64,000 nt of DNA from Sphingobacterium wenxiniae (GTDB lineage: Bacteria; Bacteroidota; Bacteroidia; Sphingobacteriales; Sphingobacteriaceae), in NCBI RefSeq assembly GCF_900116225.1, contig NZ_FOZZ01000006.1:1-64000 (forward strand). Reading direction: 5' to 3'. Under the pieces are notes generated by a model. That model had not been told where the DNA came from, ran no database searches, and saw nothing but the letters and a program-made list of their open reading frames with translations. This document shows positions 26,781-36,500 of the stretch, in pieces (the stretch's first letter is position 1; each line of letters begins with the position of its first letter). The position numbers and the translations under genes were made by a program.

Positions 26781-28028
26781 ATGCAAACTCTGGAAAATCA
26801 ATTGCGATATGCGCAAAAAGCAACAGGAGCATTGAAACGTTTGTCGGATAAGGATAAACAAGATGTGCTGGAAATATTCGCGGATACATTGGCAGTAAAT
26901 GTGGATACTATTTTGGCTGAAAATATGAAAGATTTACAGCGAATGGACCCAAAGGACGCTCGATATGATAGGTTGTTGCTCAACCGGGAACGCATTTTGG
27001 CACTGGCGCAGAGCGTTCGGGATGTTGCTCTTCTAACCGATCCAACCAATGTCTTGTTATCTTCGAAAACGCTTCCGAATGGATTGCTGGTAGAGAAGAA
27101 AACCGTGGCACTGGGCGTGGTGGGCGTGATCTACGAATCGCGTCCGAATGTTACCGTTGATGTAGCAGCACTTTGTATCCGTTCGGGGAATGTATGTGTC
27201 TTGCGCGGTGGTTCCGATGCTTGGTTCACCAATACAGTATTGGTACAGTTGATACAGGAAGTGCTGGAACGACAGTCCTTGGATGTGCATATTGTTCAGT
27301 TGCTTCCTACAGACCGGGCGCTTGTTGCTGAACTGCTGACCGCAACAAAGTATGTGGATATTATCATTCCGCGAGGTTCGCAAGCCTTGATTGACTTTGT
27401 ACGGGAAAACGCAAAAGTTCCGGTTATTGAGACAGGAGCGGGAGTTTGTCATACTTACGTAGAAGCTACAGCAGACTTAGATAAAGCAGCCAAGATTGTT
27501 GCTAACGCGAAGATATCGCGACCATCTGTTTGCAATGCTTTGGATACTGTATTACTGGATCGTGCGATTGCAGCGGACTTGTTAACGAAACTAATGCCTT
27601 ATTTTAACGAAGCAGAAGTGAAAGTCTTTGCGGATGCGGATAGCTATTCGATATTAGAACAAGTGGAGTATCCCTATCTGGCACAAGCGGATGCAGAAGA
27701 TTTCGGAAGAGAATTTTTGTCTTTACAATGTTCGTTAAAGGTTGTAGACTCTTTTGAGGAGGCGCTGGAACATATCGCACGCTACTCATCGAAACATTCA
27801 GAGTGTATCGTCACGGAAGATGCGGAAAAAGCAGCTATCTTTATGGATACCGTTGATGCGGCGGCAGTATATGTGAATGCGTCAACACGATTTACGGATG
27901 GAGGAGAATTTGGATTAGGAGCAGAAATCGGTATTTCCACGCAGAAATTACATGCACGGGGTCCTTTTGCTCTAGAAAAGCTGGTTACGGAGAAGTGGTT
28001 TGTTACGGGAAACGGACAGGTGAGATAG
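26781..28028 (+). CDS. proA: Glutamate-5-semialdehyde dehydrogenase
   Basis: 415 residues, full length. It reduces gamma-glutamyl phosphate to the semialdehyde with NADPH, the second step to proline. Family motifs: VIYESRPNVTVDVAALC, LRGGSDA, VIETGAGVCHTYV with the catalytic cysteine, KISRPSVCNALDT and FTDGGEFGLGAEIGIST. It lies in the proB-proA operon; a small unknown gene begins 5 bases after its stop. Confidence 0.97.
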   Translation: MQTLENQLRYAQKATGALKRLSDKDKQDVLEIFADTLAVNVDTILAENMKDLQRMDPKDARYDRLLLNRERILALAQSVRDVALLTDPTNVLLSSKTLPNGLLVEKKTVALGVVGVIYESRPNVTVDVAALCIRSGNVCVLRGGSDAWFTNTVLVQLIQEVLERQSLDVHIVQLLPTDRALVAELLTATKYVDIIIPRGSQALIDFVRENAKVPVIETGAGVCHTYVEATADLDKAAKIVANAKISRPSVCNALDTVLLDRAIAADLLTKLMPYFNEAEVKVFADADSYSILEQVEYPYLAQADAEDFGREFLSLQCSLKVVDSFEEALEHIARYSSKHSECIVTEDAEKAAIFMDTVDAAAVYVNASTRFTDGGEFGLGAEIGISTQKLHARGPFALEKLVTEKWFVTGNGQVR

Positions 28029-28032
28029 TGTT

Positions 28033-28437
28033 ATGGGAATACGATTCGAAAAGGGAACTTTGATGCAATGGCAAAACGAAATGGCGAAGTATTTAAGGCT
28101 GTTGACGGATAAATACGATGCTTTTGATAATGATTGGGATTTAACTTTGTTGGAAGAAGGCTATCGAGAATTTTTTCATCAGCAACGTTCCTGGATGCTG
28201 GGACTGTCAAATGAAGCATTGCAGAAATATGTAGAGACGGAATTGGAAGAAGAGCAGATTCGTCCCTTAGCTTTGCTTTTTCTGCGTGACGCGGTGTTGC
28301 TGGAAGAAGGAGAGGAACAACAAAATTTATTGAAAAAATCCAAATTCTTATTGGAGTATGTATCTATTAAATTAGGTAGCTTTTCCTTTGAGGATTACGG
28401 TAACTTGTCATTAATCGATAGCAAGCTTAAAAAGTAA
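28033..28437 (+). CDS. Unknown small soluble protein, third gene of the proBA operon
   Basis: 134 residues, no signal peptide or membrane segment, predicted almost entirely helical and acidic (LEEGYREFF, ETELEEEQIRPLALLFLRDAVLLEEGEEQQNLL). I do not recognise a family. The ATG at 28033 comes 5 bases after the proA stop; an internal ATG at 28063 is an alternative start. Tight coupling to proA suggests a real, co-transcribed protein, but a link to proline metabolism is only inference. Confidence 0.65.
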   Translation: MGIRFEKGTLMQWQNEMAKYLRLLTDKYDAFDNDWDLTLLEEGYREFFHQQRSWMLGLSNEALQKYVETELEEEQIRPLALLFLRDAVLLEEGEEQQNLLKKSKFLLEYVSIKLGSFSFEDYGNLSLIDSKLKK

Positions 28438-28464
28438 TGGGAGTTGTTCGTAAAGGTTCAACTA

Positions 28465-28590
28465 CTTAAAAACGCGTTCCCGAAAGCATTCGGGACGAGG
28501 AAGTATGACGACCGCGAAGCAGCTCCGAAGGAAAGCAATCTGCGTGTTCGTCTCACCAGATTGCTTCGTTGACTCGCAATGACGGTGACG
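28465..28590. repeat. Intergenic palindromic repeat cluster
   Basis: It contains the palindrome TCCCGAAAGCATTCGGGA (28478-28495, identical to 22632-22649), a 9-bp stem AAGCAATCT/AGATTGCTT (28533-28541 and 28558-28566) and CTCGCAATGACG (28573-28584). CTTAAAAACGCGT and AAGCAATCTGCGT are shared exactly with the element in the mrp operon at 59331-59428. Confidence 0.7.
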
Positions 28591-28652
28591 ACGAACTTTT
28601 CGAATACTTGGATTACCTATTATCACATTTTTGTTAAAAACAGGCATCGATT

Positions 28653-28682
28653 TTTGTTACTCATTAAAATCTACTATCTTAG
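28653..28682 (+). promoter_or_regulatory. Probable promoter of the peroxiredoxin gene
   Basis: TTTG (28653-28656), 18 bases, then TATCTTAG (28675-28682), close to the Bacteroidota TTTG/TAnnTTTG pattern with one mismatch. It lies 43 bases upstream of the start codon. Confidence 0.45.
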
Positions 28683-28724
28683 TAGAGTAAATCAACTAAG
28701 TGTTTAATTTAATTCTAAAATAGT

Positions 28725-29360
28725 ATGAGTTTAAGATTAGGAGATGATGCGCCAAATTTTCAAGCGCAGACTTCAATAGGAGAAATTGATTTCTATGAAT
28801 ATATCGATGGTAAATGGGTGGTTTTATATTCCCATCCTTCGGATTTCACCCCTGTTTGTACAACGGAATTGGGACGTACAGCACAGTTGAAGTCTGAATT
28901 TGAAAAGCGAAATGTTAAAGTGTTGGCATTAAGTGTGGATCCTGTAGAAGACCATCTTAATTGGATAAAAGATATCAACGAAACGCAAAACTGTGAGGTT
29001 GACTTCCCGATTATTGCAGATAGCGACCGTAAGGTAGCAGAATTATACGATATGATCCACCCGAATGCGTCAGCTACAGCGACTGTACGTTCTGTGTTTG
29101 TCATCGGTCCAGATAAAAAGGTGAAGCTTACGTTAACCTATCCCGCATCTACAGGACGGAATTTCTACGAAATCCTGCGTGTTATAGATTCTTTGCAGTT
29201 GACAGCTGACTATTCTGTAGCTACGCCTGCAGATTGGAAAGATGGTGAGGATGTTATCGTGGTGCCTGCTATCAAAACGGAGGATATACCTGCTAAATTC
29301 CCGAAAGGATATACAGAAATTAAACCTTATCTGCGTGTAACACCACAACCGAATAAGTAG
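28725..29360 (+). CDS. 1-Cys peroxiredoxin (Prx6 type)
   Basis: 211 residues. It reduces hydrogen peroxide and organic peroxides in the cytoplasm. The peroxidatic motif is HPSDFTPVCTTELG with Cys 45, the PxxxTxxC site. The long C-terminal arm (DWKDGEDVIVVPAIKTEDIPAKFPKGYTE) is the Prx6 dimerisation region. It stands alone, with a promoter-like sequence upstream and a strong terminator after it. Confidence 0.95.
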   Translation: MSLRLGDDAPNFQAQTSIGEIDFYEYIDGKWVVLYSHPSDFTPVCTTELGRTAQLKSEFEKRNVKVLALSVDPVEDHLNWIKDINETQNCEVDFPIIADSDRKVAELYDMIHPNASATATVRSVFVIGPDKKVKLTLTYPASTGRNFYEILRVIDSLQLTADYSVATPADWKDGEDVIVVPAIKTEDIPAKFPKGYTEIKPYLRVTPQPNK

Positions 29361-29402
29361 TTAAAAGAAATGGCGCCACAATTGCGGCGCCATTTCTTTT
29401 AA
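29361..29402. terminator. Strong bidirectional terminator
   Basis: TTAAAAGAAATGGCGCC (29361-29377) is the exact complement of 29386-29402, with an 8-base loop and T runs on both strands. It overlaps the stop codon of the minus-strand protease gene. Confidence 0.93.
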
Positions 29403-30496
29403 TATACTTTTACGATGTAGATGTAATCCTGCAAACGCTTAATCTGTTCTGTTCTTGAAAATCCACTAAGATTGTTTTTGTTATTTAGGATAATGTTTCC
29501 GCGCAAAGAATCGGCAGGGATACTATTTAGTGTTTCTACCAATGCTTTGGCTTTGATGGCAAATGCTGCTCCATCCAATCCTTTTTGTTTCCCACTGATG
29601 ATTCCAATGACATTTCCTTCTTTATCCAAGACAGGGCCACCACTGTTTCCGGGATTTACCGGAATAGAAATCTGATAGGCTAGCGTATCGCCGGAGTAGC
29701 CCGTAGAAGAGCTAAGGTAGCCCTGGCCGTAAACAGCTTCATCACGAGGGAAACCAATCGTATAGATGTCTTCACCCAAATCAGAATCCGATTTTTTGAA
29801 AGTATAAGGGATGTTCTTGCTCGATTTGAAGGTCGAGTCGCTGATATGCAAAATTGCCAAATCTTTATCAGGATTCGTAAAGATAATATCTGCCTTGAAA
29901 GACTGCCCCTTGCTGTTCTGCAGATGTACAGAATCCGCTCCGTGGACTACGTGATAGTTAGTAACAACATAACCATTCCTAGTAATCATAAACCCTGTAG
30001 CACCGTAATGTGTAGCCTCTTTAGTTCCAGAGTTGCTATTGATGTTATTGATAGCCGCTTTTTGAGCATTCACGTTGCGTTTTACATTGTTCATCTCTCT
30101 CCGCAATTCACTATAACCAGAAGTTGTTTTCTTGAGATTGGAATAGTAGCCCGATAGCCATAGTGTAGAAAATACCGAAACAATGGCAATAGCTGCAGCC
30201 ATACCCGCCGTAAACTTCAATTTATCCCAAAGTTGGATTACACGACCTTTTGGTGCGGCAGCAGGATGTGCTTTATGGTAAGTAGATGCTGTTTGATTTA
30301 AAGCGCTTTTAAACTGACTTCTGGCATCTGCTTGTTTGAAATTCTGGATAAATTGTTGATGTTGTTGAAAAAGGATGTCAAAACTGGGATACTCCTTACA
30401 AAAAGCCTCGAAACGCAAACGATCTGTTGCGGTCAATTCATCTTGCAGGTATAAATCTGCCCACTCTATAAACTCCTGTTGACTTAAACTCTTCAT
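29399..30496 (-). CDS. Membrane-anchored trypsin-like protease with anti-sigma-like N-terminus
   Basis: 365 residues. About 90 N-terminal residues form a helical, charged cytoplasmic region (QEFIEWADLYLQDELTATDRLRFEAF) like the N-terminus of Bacteroidota anti-sigma factors; it lacks a clear zinc-binding HxxxCxxC motif. One membrane segment (about 95-116), a short coiled coil (about 120-155) and a chymotrypsin-fold domain follow, with triad His182 (NYHVV), Asp212 (DLAIL) and Ser285 (NPGNSGGPV). There is no PDZ domain. The ECF sigma gene lies 15 bases upstream, so they share an operon. A role as membrane sensor for the sigma factor is inference; a simple HtrA-like quality-control protease is the alternative. 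Confidence 0.85.
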   Translation of the reverse strand: MKSLSQQEFIEWADLYLQDELTATDRLRFEAFCKEYPSFDILFQQHQQFIQNFKQADARSQFKSALNQTASTYHKAHPAAAPKGRVIQLWDKLKFTAGMAAAIAIVSVFSTLWLSGYYSNLKKTTSGYSELRREMNNVKRNVNAQKAAINNINSNSGTKEATHYGATGFMITRNGYVVTNYHVVHGADSVHLQNSKGQSFKADIIFTNPDKDLAILHISDSTFKSSKNIPYTFKKSDSDLGEDIYTIGFPRDEAVYGQGYLSSSTGYSGDTLAYQISIPVNPGNSGGPVLDKEGNVIGIISGKQKGLDGAAFAIKAKALVETLNSIPADSLRGNIILNNKNNLSGFSRTEQIKRLQDYIYIVKVY

Positions 30497-30511
30497 GCGT
30501 TGCTTAATGAC

Positions 30512-31081
30512 TCACGATTTAAAAAATATTTTTTTTAGACGTTGAAGGCATTTGTATTTCTGTGTTTTAGCATTATCTGTATTGGTGTACCCAAATCGCT
30601 CGCAGATATCTGCCATAGACCTGTTCAAGATATAAAAATCCTGTAGAATAGTTTTGCAAGGCTCGCCGAGCCCCTCCAAAGCCTCTTCCATGTGAAGCAG
30701 GTTGTTTTCCAACACTTCATGCTCTTCTATTGCCTCGTCAGCTATCAAACGATCTTCATGATCGTCGATCAAATCGGTGTGATAACGTGACTTCCCTCGA
30801 GTAAGCTGTTTCAGCCACAAACGTTTCGAAACAGCATATAAGAATGTTTTGAGCTTGCTTGATAATTGAAAATTTCCCTGAGCGACTTTATCGTATAACA
30901 CCATAACCGTCTCCTGAAAAATATCTTGTGCCTCCTCGTGGCTACCTTGATTATTGATAATCATCTTTGACACCACTGGGTAATAAGCTGTATACAGCTT
31001 TTGTATAGCTATGCTATCACCCGATTGGATACCAGTGATGATTTCTTCATCAGCTATGCTATCATTTTTCTCCTTACTCAC
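30512..31081 (-). CDS. ECF-type RNA polymerase sigma factor
   Basis: 189 residues. Region 2 (about 15-90: IAIQKLYTAYYPVVSKMI, EEAQDIFQETVMVLYDKV) and region 4 (about 125-185: EALEGLGEPCKTILQDFYI, then a helix-turn-helix ending NTDNAKTQKYKCLQRLKK) are present, with the short linker of ECF sigmas. It starts the two-gene minus-strand operon whose second gene encodes the membrane protease, the position normally held by an anti-sigma factor. Confidence 0.92.
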   Translation of the reverse strand: MSKEKNDSIADEEIITGIQSGDSIAIQKLYTAYYPVVSKMIINNQGSHEEAQDIFQETVMVLYDKVAQGNFQLSSKLKTFLYAVSKRLWLKQLTRGKSRYHTDLIDDHEDRLIADEAIEEHEVLENNLLHMEEALEGLGEPCKTILQDFYILNRSMADICERFGYTNTDNAKTQKYKCLQRLKKIFFKS

Positions 31082-31163
31082 TTATTAATACCTTAAAAGA
31101 CAAATAGTAACCTTTGTATGATGAGAAACTTTTTTAAGTAGATGAAGCAGTATGGTGTACCGC

Positions 31164-31196
31164 TTAAAAAAAGCTCTCCATTTATTTGGAGAGCTT
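31164..31196 (-). terminator. Terminator of gldJ
   Basis: AAGCTCTCCA (31171-31180) pairs with TGGAGAGCTT (31187-31196); on the minus strand a run of Ts follows the stem. It lies 11 bases after the gldJ stop. Confidence 0.9.
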
Positions 31197-31206
31197 TAAG
31201 TATTCG

Positions 31207-32769
31207 CTAATGTTTAGAACCTGCGCGGCCTCCTGAGCTCTTGCCTTTAGTCGGGCCGAATATGTTGCCAACCATGGTCATCGCACAGCGGAAGCCTGTC
31301 ATTGCACTAGATTCATCCTGTTGCATAAATCTTCTGGTTGCTGGATTTAACCAATAAGCACGATCATTCCATGAGCCTCCTTTATATACGCGACTTTTAT
31401 CATTGACCAATGTCGTTTTGCCATAAAGTTCTTTCATCTCTTCATCGTCAAAGCCTCGCGCATCATATTGATAAGATGACGTCGTAGATTCATCGGCATT
31501 GGCAGCTTGAGCCTGCAGTTCTTCCCAAGTCTGTTTGCGTGGAGCTTTCGCAGGAACCTTTATAGGACGACCGTATTTATCTTTAGCTAAGACTCTTCCT
31601 TCCGTGTTTTCGTATTTGTTGTCCATGAAAACATTTCCGCGAAAAGGATTGAAATCTTCAAAATCTTCGAATGAGAGTTGGCGATATACGTCATTTACCC
31701 ATTCATTTACATTGCCCGCCATGTTGTAAAGACCGAAATCGTTTGGTGCATAGCTGGTCACTGGTACAGTAATATCCCCACCATCGTTCAAATCGCCGGC
31801 TACGCCCATGTTATTACCGCTTGAAATCTTGAAGTTTGCCAACATGCGACCCTGGTTTTTGCGTCTGTCAGAGCGTACACCCAATCCACTCCATGGATAG
31901 ATACGGCTGTTTTCGATATTTCCTTCCACGGTATTACCTATCAATCCCAAAGCGGCATACTCCCATTCTGCTTCTGTCGGCAAGCGGTAAGGTTGCTTCA
32001 ATACACCATCCTCCATGCGCACAGTGCGTTTGGCTTCAGCCTCCGCTCCCGGCCGGTTGTCCTTCGGCATATTAGGTCCATCGATACCTTCGCCTTTCAA
32101 TTGACCATTCAGGTAAATTTCCGTATTGAATGCATCGCCACTTGTTTTATTTTCCGAACGTGTTTTATAGTCTACCAAAACACCGGATTGTCTCAATATA
32201 TTTTCATTTACACGGTCCGTACGCCATTGACAGTAGGCTGTAGCCTGTTCCCATGAAACACCCACTACAGGGTAATCCTGGAAAGATGGGTGACGGAGAT
32301 ATAGATTGACGTAGGGTTCATTATAAGAAAGGGGATGGCGCCAAACAAGAGAATCCGGTAGGGCATCGTAATAAAGTTTACCATCGTCCGGGAAATTTTG
32401 TGCTATCCAGTGGAGATACTCCAACCAATCTGCATTGGAAACCTCGGTTTCGTCAATATAAAAGGAAGCGACTGTAACCCGACGTCTTAGATTGTCATGT
32501 GAATAGCCCAAATCTTCATTTAAGCTACCGCCCATGACAAATGTGCCACCTTCGATGGCGACAAGTCCTGGTCCCGGAGTTTCCTTTATCTTTCTATTGA
32601 TATGTAGACCACCATTATGAGGGTCATTATAAGTTACGCCTGTTTTACTCGATACATCACCACCTCGTCCGGAGCGTTTACTGCTGCAGGAAGATAGCGC
32701 TATGACCGTTGATAAGGCAACGGTTAGTGGGATAATCCCCTTGATCGAAAAATATTTCTTCAACATCAT
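31207..32769 (-). CDS. gldJ: Gliding motility / type IX secretion lipoprotein GldJ
   Basis: 520 residues. The signal ends in a lipobox (VIALSSC, Cys 28). The body is an FGE/SUMF1-like fold interrupted by insertions: PGLVAIEGGTFVMGG, FYIDETEVSNADWLEYL, PDSLVWRHPLSYNEPYVNLYLRHP, YPVVGVSWEQATAYCQWRTDRVNENIL, RLPTEAEWEYAALG and TGFRC. The segment with the Trp-Arg-His-Pro-Leu and Tyr-Asn-Glu-Pro-Tyr pattern is typical of GldJ. The catalytic cysteine pair is missing (GGSWNDRAYW), so it is structural, not a sulfatase modifier. GldJ works with GldK and others in the ring complex of the type IX system. It ends in a Ser-Gly-Lys-rich tail. Confidence 0.88.
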   Translation of the reverse strand: MMLKKYFSIKGIIPLTVALSTVIALSSCSSKRSGRGGDVSSKTGVTYNDPHNGGLHINRKIKETPGPGLVAIEGGTFVMGGSLNEDLGYSHDNLRRRVTVASFYIDETEVSNADWLEYLHWIAQNFPDDGKLYYDALPDSLVWRHPLSYNEPYVNLYLRHPSFQDYPVVGVSWEQATAYCQWRTDRVNENILRQSGVLVDYKTRSENKTSGDAFNTEIYLNGQLKGEGIDGPNMPKDNRPGAEAEAKRTVRMEDGVLKQPYRLPTEAEWEYAALGLIGNTVEGNIENSRIYPWSGLGVRSDRRKNQGRMLANFKISSGNNMGVAGDLNDGGDITVPVTSYAPNDFGLYNMAGNVNEWVNDVYRQLSFEDFEDFNPFRGNVFMDNKYENTEGRVLAKDKYGRPIKVPAKAPRKQTWEELQAQAANADESTTSSYQYDARGFDDEEMKELYGKTTLVNDKSRVYKGGSWNDRAYWLNPATRRFMQQDESSAMTGFRCAMTMVGNIFGPTKGKSSGGRAGSKH

Positions 32770-32920
32770 AAAATGTAATTATGCATTGTACGCTCCAAAA
32801 ATAAGAAATAAAACTATATCCTTTTTATTTAAAAAGCTGTAAACCGTAGTAATTTAGCTACTTTAAATCTTAAAATTTGTTAAAATTAAGATTCGTGCAA
32901 AGGATGGAGGGATTTTTATG

Positions 32921-32949
32921 TTGAGTTCGTCAGGAATTGCATATTTTAG
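32921..32949 (+). promoter_or_regulatory. Possible ispF promoter
   Basis: TTG (32921-32923), 18 bases, TATTTTAG (32942-32949). It is one mismatch from the -7 consensus and 9 bases upstream of the ATG, so the leader would be very short. The rest of 32770-32958 shows only AT-rich divergent leader sequence. Confidence 0.35.
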
Positions 32950-32958
32950 CCTGTAATT

Positions 32959-33435
32959 ATGAAGATAAAGGTAGGTTTTGGTTTTGATGTTCACCAGATG
33001 AAGGAGGGGCATCCGTTTATTGTTGGAGGGGTACAGCTTAATCACCATGCTGGGGCATTTGGTCATTCGGATGCTGACGTTTTGGTGCATGCAATCTGTG
33101 ATGCTATATTAGGGGCTGCAAATCTGGAGGATATTGGTTATCATTTTCCCAATACAGATCCAAAATGGAAGGGCGTGAGCAGCTTGATACTATTGGAAGA
33201 ATGTGTGAGGTTGATTAAGGAAAAAGGGTTTTCATTAGGGAATATTGATGGAATGCTTTGTCTAGAAGCTCCCAAGATTAAACCTTATATTCCGGCGATG
33301 AAGGAGAATATTGCAAAGGCTGCCGGAATCGATATGGAAGATGTATCGATTAAAGCGACCACAAACGAGACTATGGGGTTTATCGGAAGAGAAGAGGGAG
33401 TGGTTGCTTACGCCGTTTGTCTACTGGAAAAATAA
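32959..33435 (+). CDS. ispF: 2-C-methyl-D-erythritol 2,4-cyclodiphosphate synthase
   Basis: 158 residues, normal length. It makes the cyclic diphosphate of the MEP isoprenoid pathway. Metal-binding FGFDVHQ, GHSDADVLVHAICDAILGAA, and the C-terminal KATTNETMGFIGREEGVVAYA are diagnostic. The downstream porW-like gene begins 112 bases later, so co-transcription is possible. Confidence 0.97.
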   Translation: MKIKVGFGFDVHQMKEGHPFIVGGVQLNHHAGAFGHSDADVLVHAICDAILGAANLEDIGYHFPNTDPKWKGVSSLILLEECVRLIKEKGFSLGNIDGMLCLEAPKIKPYIPAMKENIAKAAGIDMEDVSIKATTNETMGFIGREEGVVAYAVCLLEK

Positions 33436-33546
33436 TGCGGAGAGTTTAAAATTTTTAGCAGTGATATTACCGCGATTTGTGGTATTTTTGCAAATAGTAT
33501 ATTGGCTTTAAAATTCAGTAAGCCACTACAGTTAGTTGTCGCACAC

Positions 33547-36500
33547 ATGGTCACGAACCCACGTTATAGCAGGTCGAAACGTTTTCCCTTATACATAATA
33601 GGGATGCTGTTTTTAATGGTTTTTGTTTCTGCTTGCCAGACTTTTAAAAGCAAAGGTGGACGAAGACCATCTCAAGAAACAGATAGTACAAAGACGGATT
33701 TCGTTCAGAATTTCACTTCCAAATATAACATTCTTTACAATGCTAACCTCATGTTGGAGGGGGAGCGTAAAGGGATTTATAACGCTGCAAATAAGAATTA
33801 TCAGGTTCGGCTGACCGTTTTTGACGAGCCCACGGCTAATGGTGATCCACATAAGGCAATGGACTCTCTTATACAGAAAGCCTATAAAATCGTTAATACG
33901 AAACAGGAAAGTAAGTATATTAATGAAGCCTACTATATTATAGGTCGAGCTTATTACCTCAAAGGAGCCTATTATACTGCTGCAGAATTTTTTGATAAGC
34001 TCATCAAAGACGCAGATGACGAACCGAAATATAAACCATTGGCTTACGCTTGGAAATCACGAACACTTTTGCAGATTAACAAACTGGAAGCGGCTGGAAA
34101 GGTAATCGATTCCGCATTTATGTTCTTGGATGGTAATGAAAAAAGCCGCACGTTTGTCAATGCCGCTATGGCTAATTATTTGGTTCGAGTAGGAAGAGTA
34201 GGAGAAGCTATACCTTTTCTAGAATATGCCTTGGAATCAAATAAAGACAGGTATGATAGAGGGCGCTGGCGTTTTTTGCTGGCACAATTGTACCGTGATA
34301 ATGGACAAAAAGATAAAGCTTATCAATTGTTCAATAAATTAGCTAAGAGCAATGTGCCATTTGATATGTCGTTTGAAGCGGATCTGCAGGCAGCTTTTCT
34401 TGTCGGTGACCGTGGAGGATCGGGAATTGAGGGACGGGTAAAACCTTTGCGAGCAATGCTGAAAGAGGGAAAGAACATGGATTATAAAGATCAGATTCTT
34501 TACCAGATAGGCAGGATATACCTAGAGGAAGATGATGAGGAAAATGCTTTTAAGTTTTTCAATCTATCACTAGCCGAACCCAACGGAAGTGCGTACCAGA
34601 CCACGGAAACATATTTGACTATTGCGGATTATCGTTTCGCACAAGAAAAATACCGCCAAGCTCAAAATTACTATGACAGTACCGCAACCGTTTTGCCGGC
34701 AGATTATACCGATGTGAACAAGGTGCGCCGAAAGTTGGTGTATATGACTGAATTGACTAATCTATATGAAGAAAACCTCTGGTTGGATACCTTGATTAGC
34801 TTAGGTAAGCTTAGTGAAGTCGATAGAACGGAACAAGCTTTGAAATATGCAGGTGCTAGTTTAATAGAGAAACAAAAGGAACTGGATAGACAAACGTATT
34901 TGGCGAAAAAAGGAAAAAAAGTTCAAGGAAATTCCAATAGTGTAAATTTTAATAATGCCTTTGCGACTCAACAAAATACGACGATGAATACCGGGATATC
35001 CAGTAATCAGTTTTATTTTAATAACCAGGATGCTTTGCTTTTGGGCGCATCCGAGTTTAAGCGCAAATGGGGAAATCGACAGCTGAAAGATGATTGGCGC
35101 TTTTCGGCTGACAATACGCAGCCTTTGGCCGCACAAAGTGGACAAGTACAAGATGATCAAGCGAAGCTTGCACCAAAGGACAGTTTTGATGCTGTTGGTT
35201 TTGTAGAGGCAGAAAAAGCACGCTACTTAAGTGCAGTACCAACTACGCAGGAAGGATTCGACACAACCTTGAAAACGATCCATGATAATATGGTGGTTAT
35301 CGGGAATATATATCGAGATTATACACGAGATAATCAGGATGCGATTTTGGCTTACGAGGCTTTCTTAGCACGTTTTCCAAATACAGAAGCCGGAGCAGAA
35401 GTGTATTATTCCCTTTATCGTATGTATGACGGTATTGACCAAACGAAAAGTTTAGTTTATAAAAACCGTCTATTGGAGCTATTCCCGAATTCACTGCATG
35501 CCATGGTTGCTAAGGATCCATATTACATGGATAAAATCAATCGGGATAAACGAATTCTCGATCGCACATTTGAAAAACTGTTTGCGCTCTATACTGCAGG
35601 AGACCATGTGGCAGTGATTAGACAAGCGAATGAAGAGTTAGAAGGTGTTTTTCAAACCTCTGGTATGGTTGCTCAGATTGAGTACTTGAAAGCATTGGCT
35701 ATAGGTCGGGTGGGGCGAGTGTCGGATTTTACCAATGCGTTGGAAAAAATCATCGAAAAATACCCAACGGATAGTTTGGTTGTACCTTTAGCTCAGGAAA
35801 ACATTGCCTTTATCGAGAAAAATCCGGGGTTGTTTGTTAATCGGGTAAATGCTTTGCAGGATATTGATAAAAGTAGGATTGCATTTGTCGATGAACCGGA
35901 TATGACGCCTTGGCCGGCTTTGCGTATCGATGGAGACTATCGTACGGGAGTAGCGATAGCACAGGTAAAGCCAAAGGAAGAGCCTGTTGTTGTTCCAGAA
36001 GAGGTTAAACAACCAGAACTCACGGAAGAAAAACGGCAGGAGATAGAGATGCTGTTGGCAGGCGAAATGGCTACCAAGCCGAAAGAAGTGAAATCAGGAA
36101 CAAATATCGATGTGACAGGAGTATCTGGACCGCAGAAGAAAGCGGACGTGATTGTGGCAGATTTAGGAACGATTGAAGAAGAAAAAGTCGCTGCCCAATT
36201 GGAAACAGGAAATATCGCATCATCCAATGTTAATGGGGCTGGAATCAATGCCAACAAGAAGCTGGATGCCGGTGCGATGAATATCGGCAATATTCAGATA
36301 AATTATGGCCCTAATGAATACCGTGATAAAAAACTATTTCCAGACACGGCAACTTATTTCTTTACCGTCAATGTGATGGATCCTAAAGTAAATTTAGCAC
36401 CAAGCCGATACGGAATCGGGCAATTTAACCGTTCTCGTTATGCACGGACGAACATCAACCACCAATTGCGTTTGGTTAATGCAGAAAACCAGTTGCTTTT

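Noticed and set aside
31207-32769. Second formylglycine-generating enzyme
   Set aside because: It has the same fold as the gene at 7614 but the active-site cysteines are replaced (GGSWNDRAYW), and the sequence blocks are those of GldJ.
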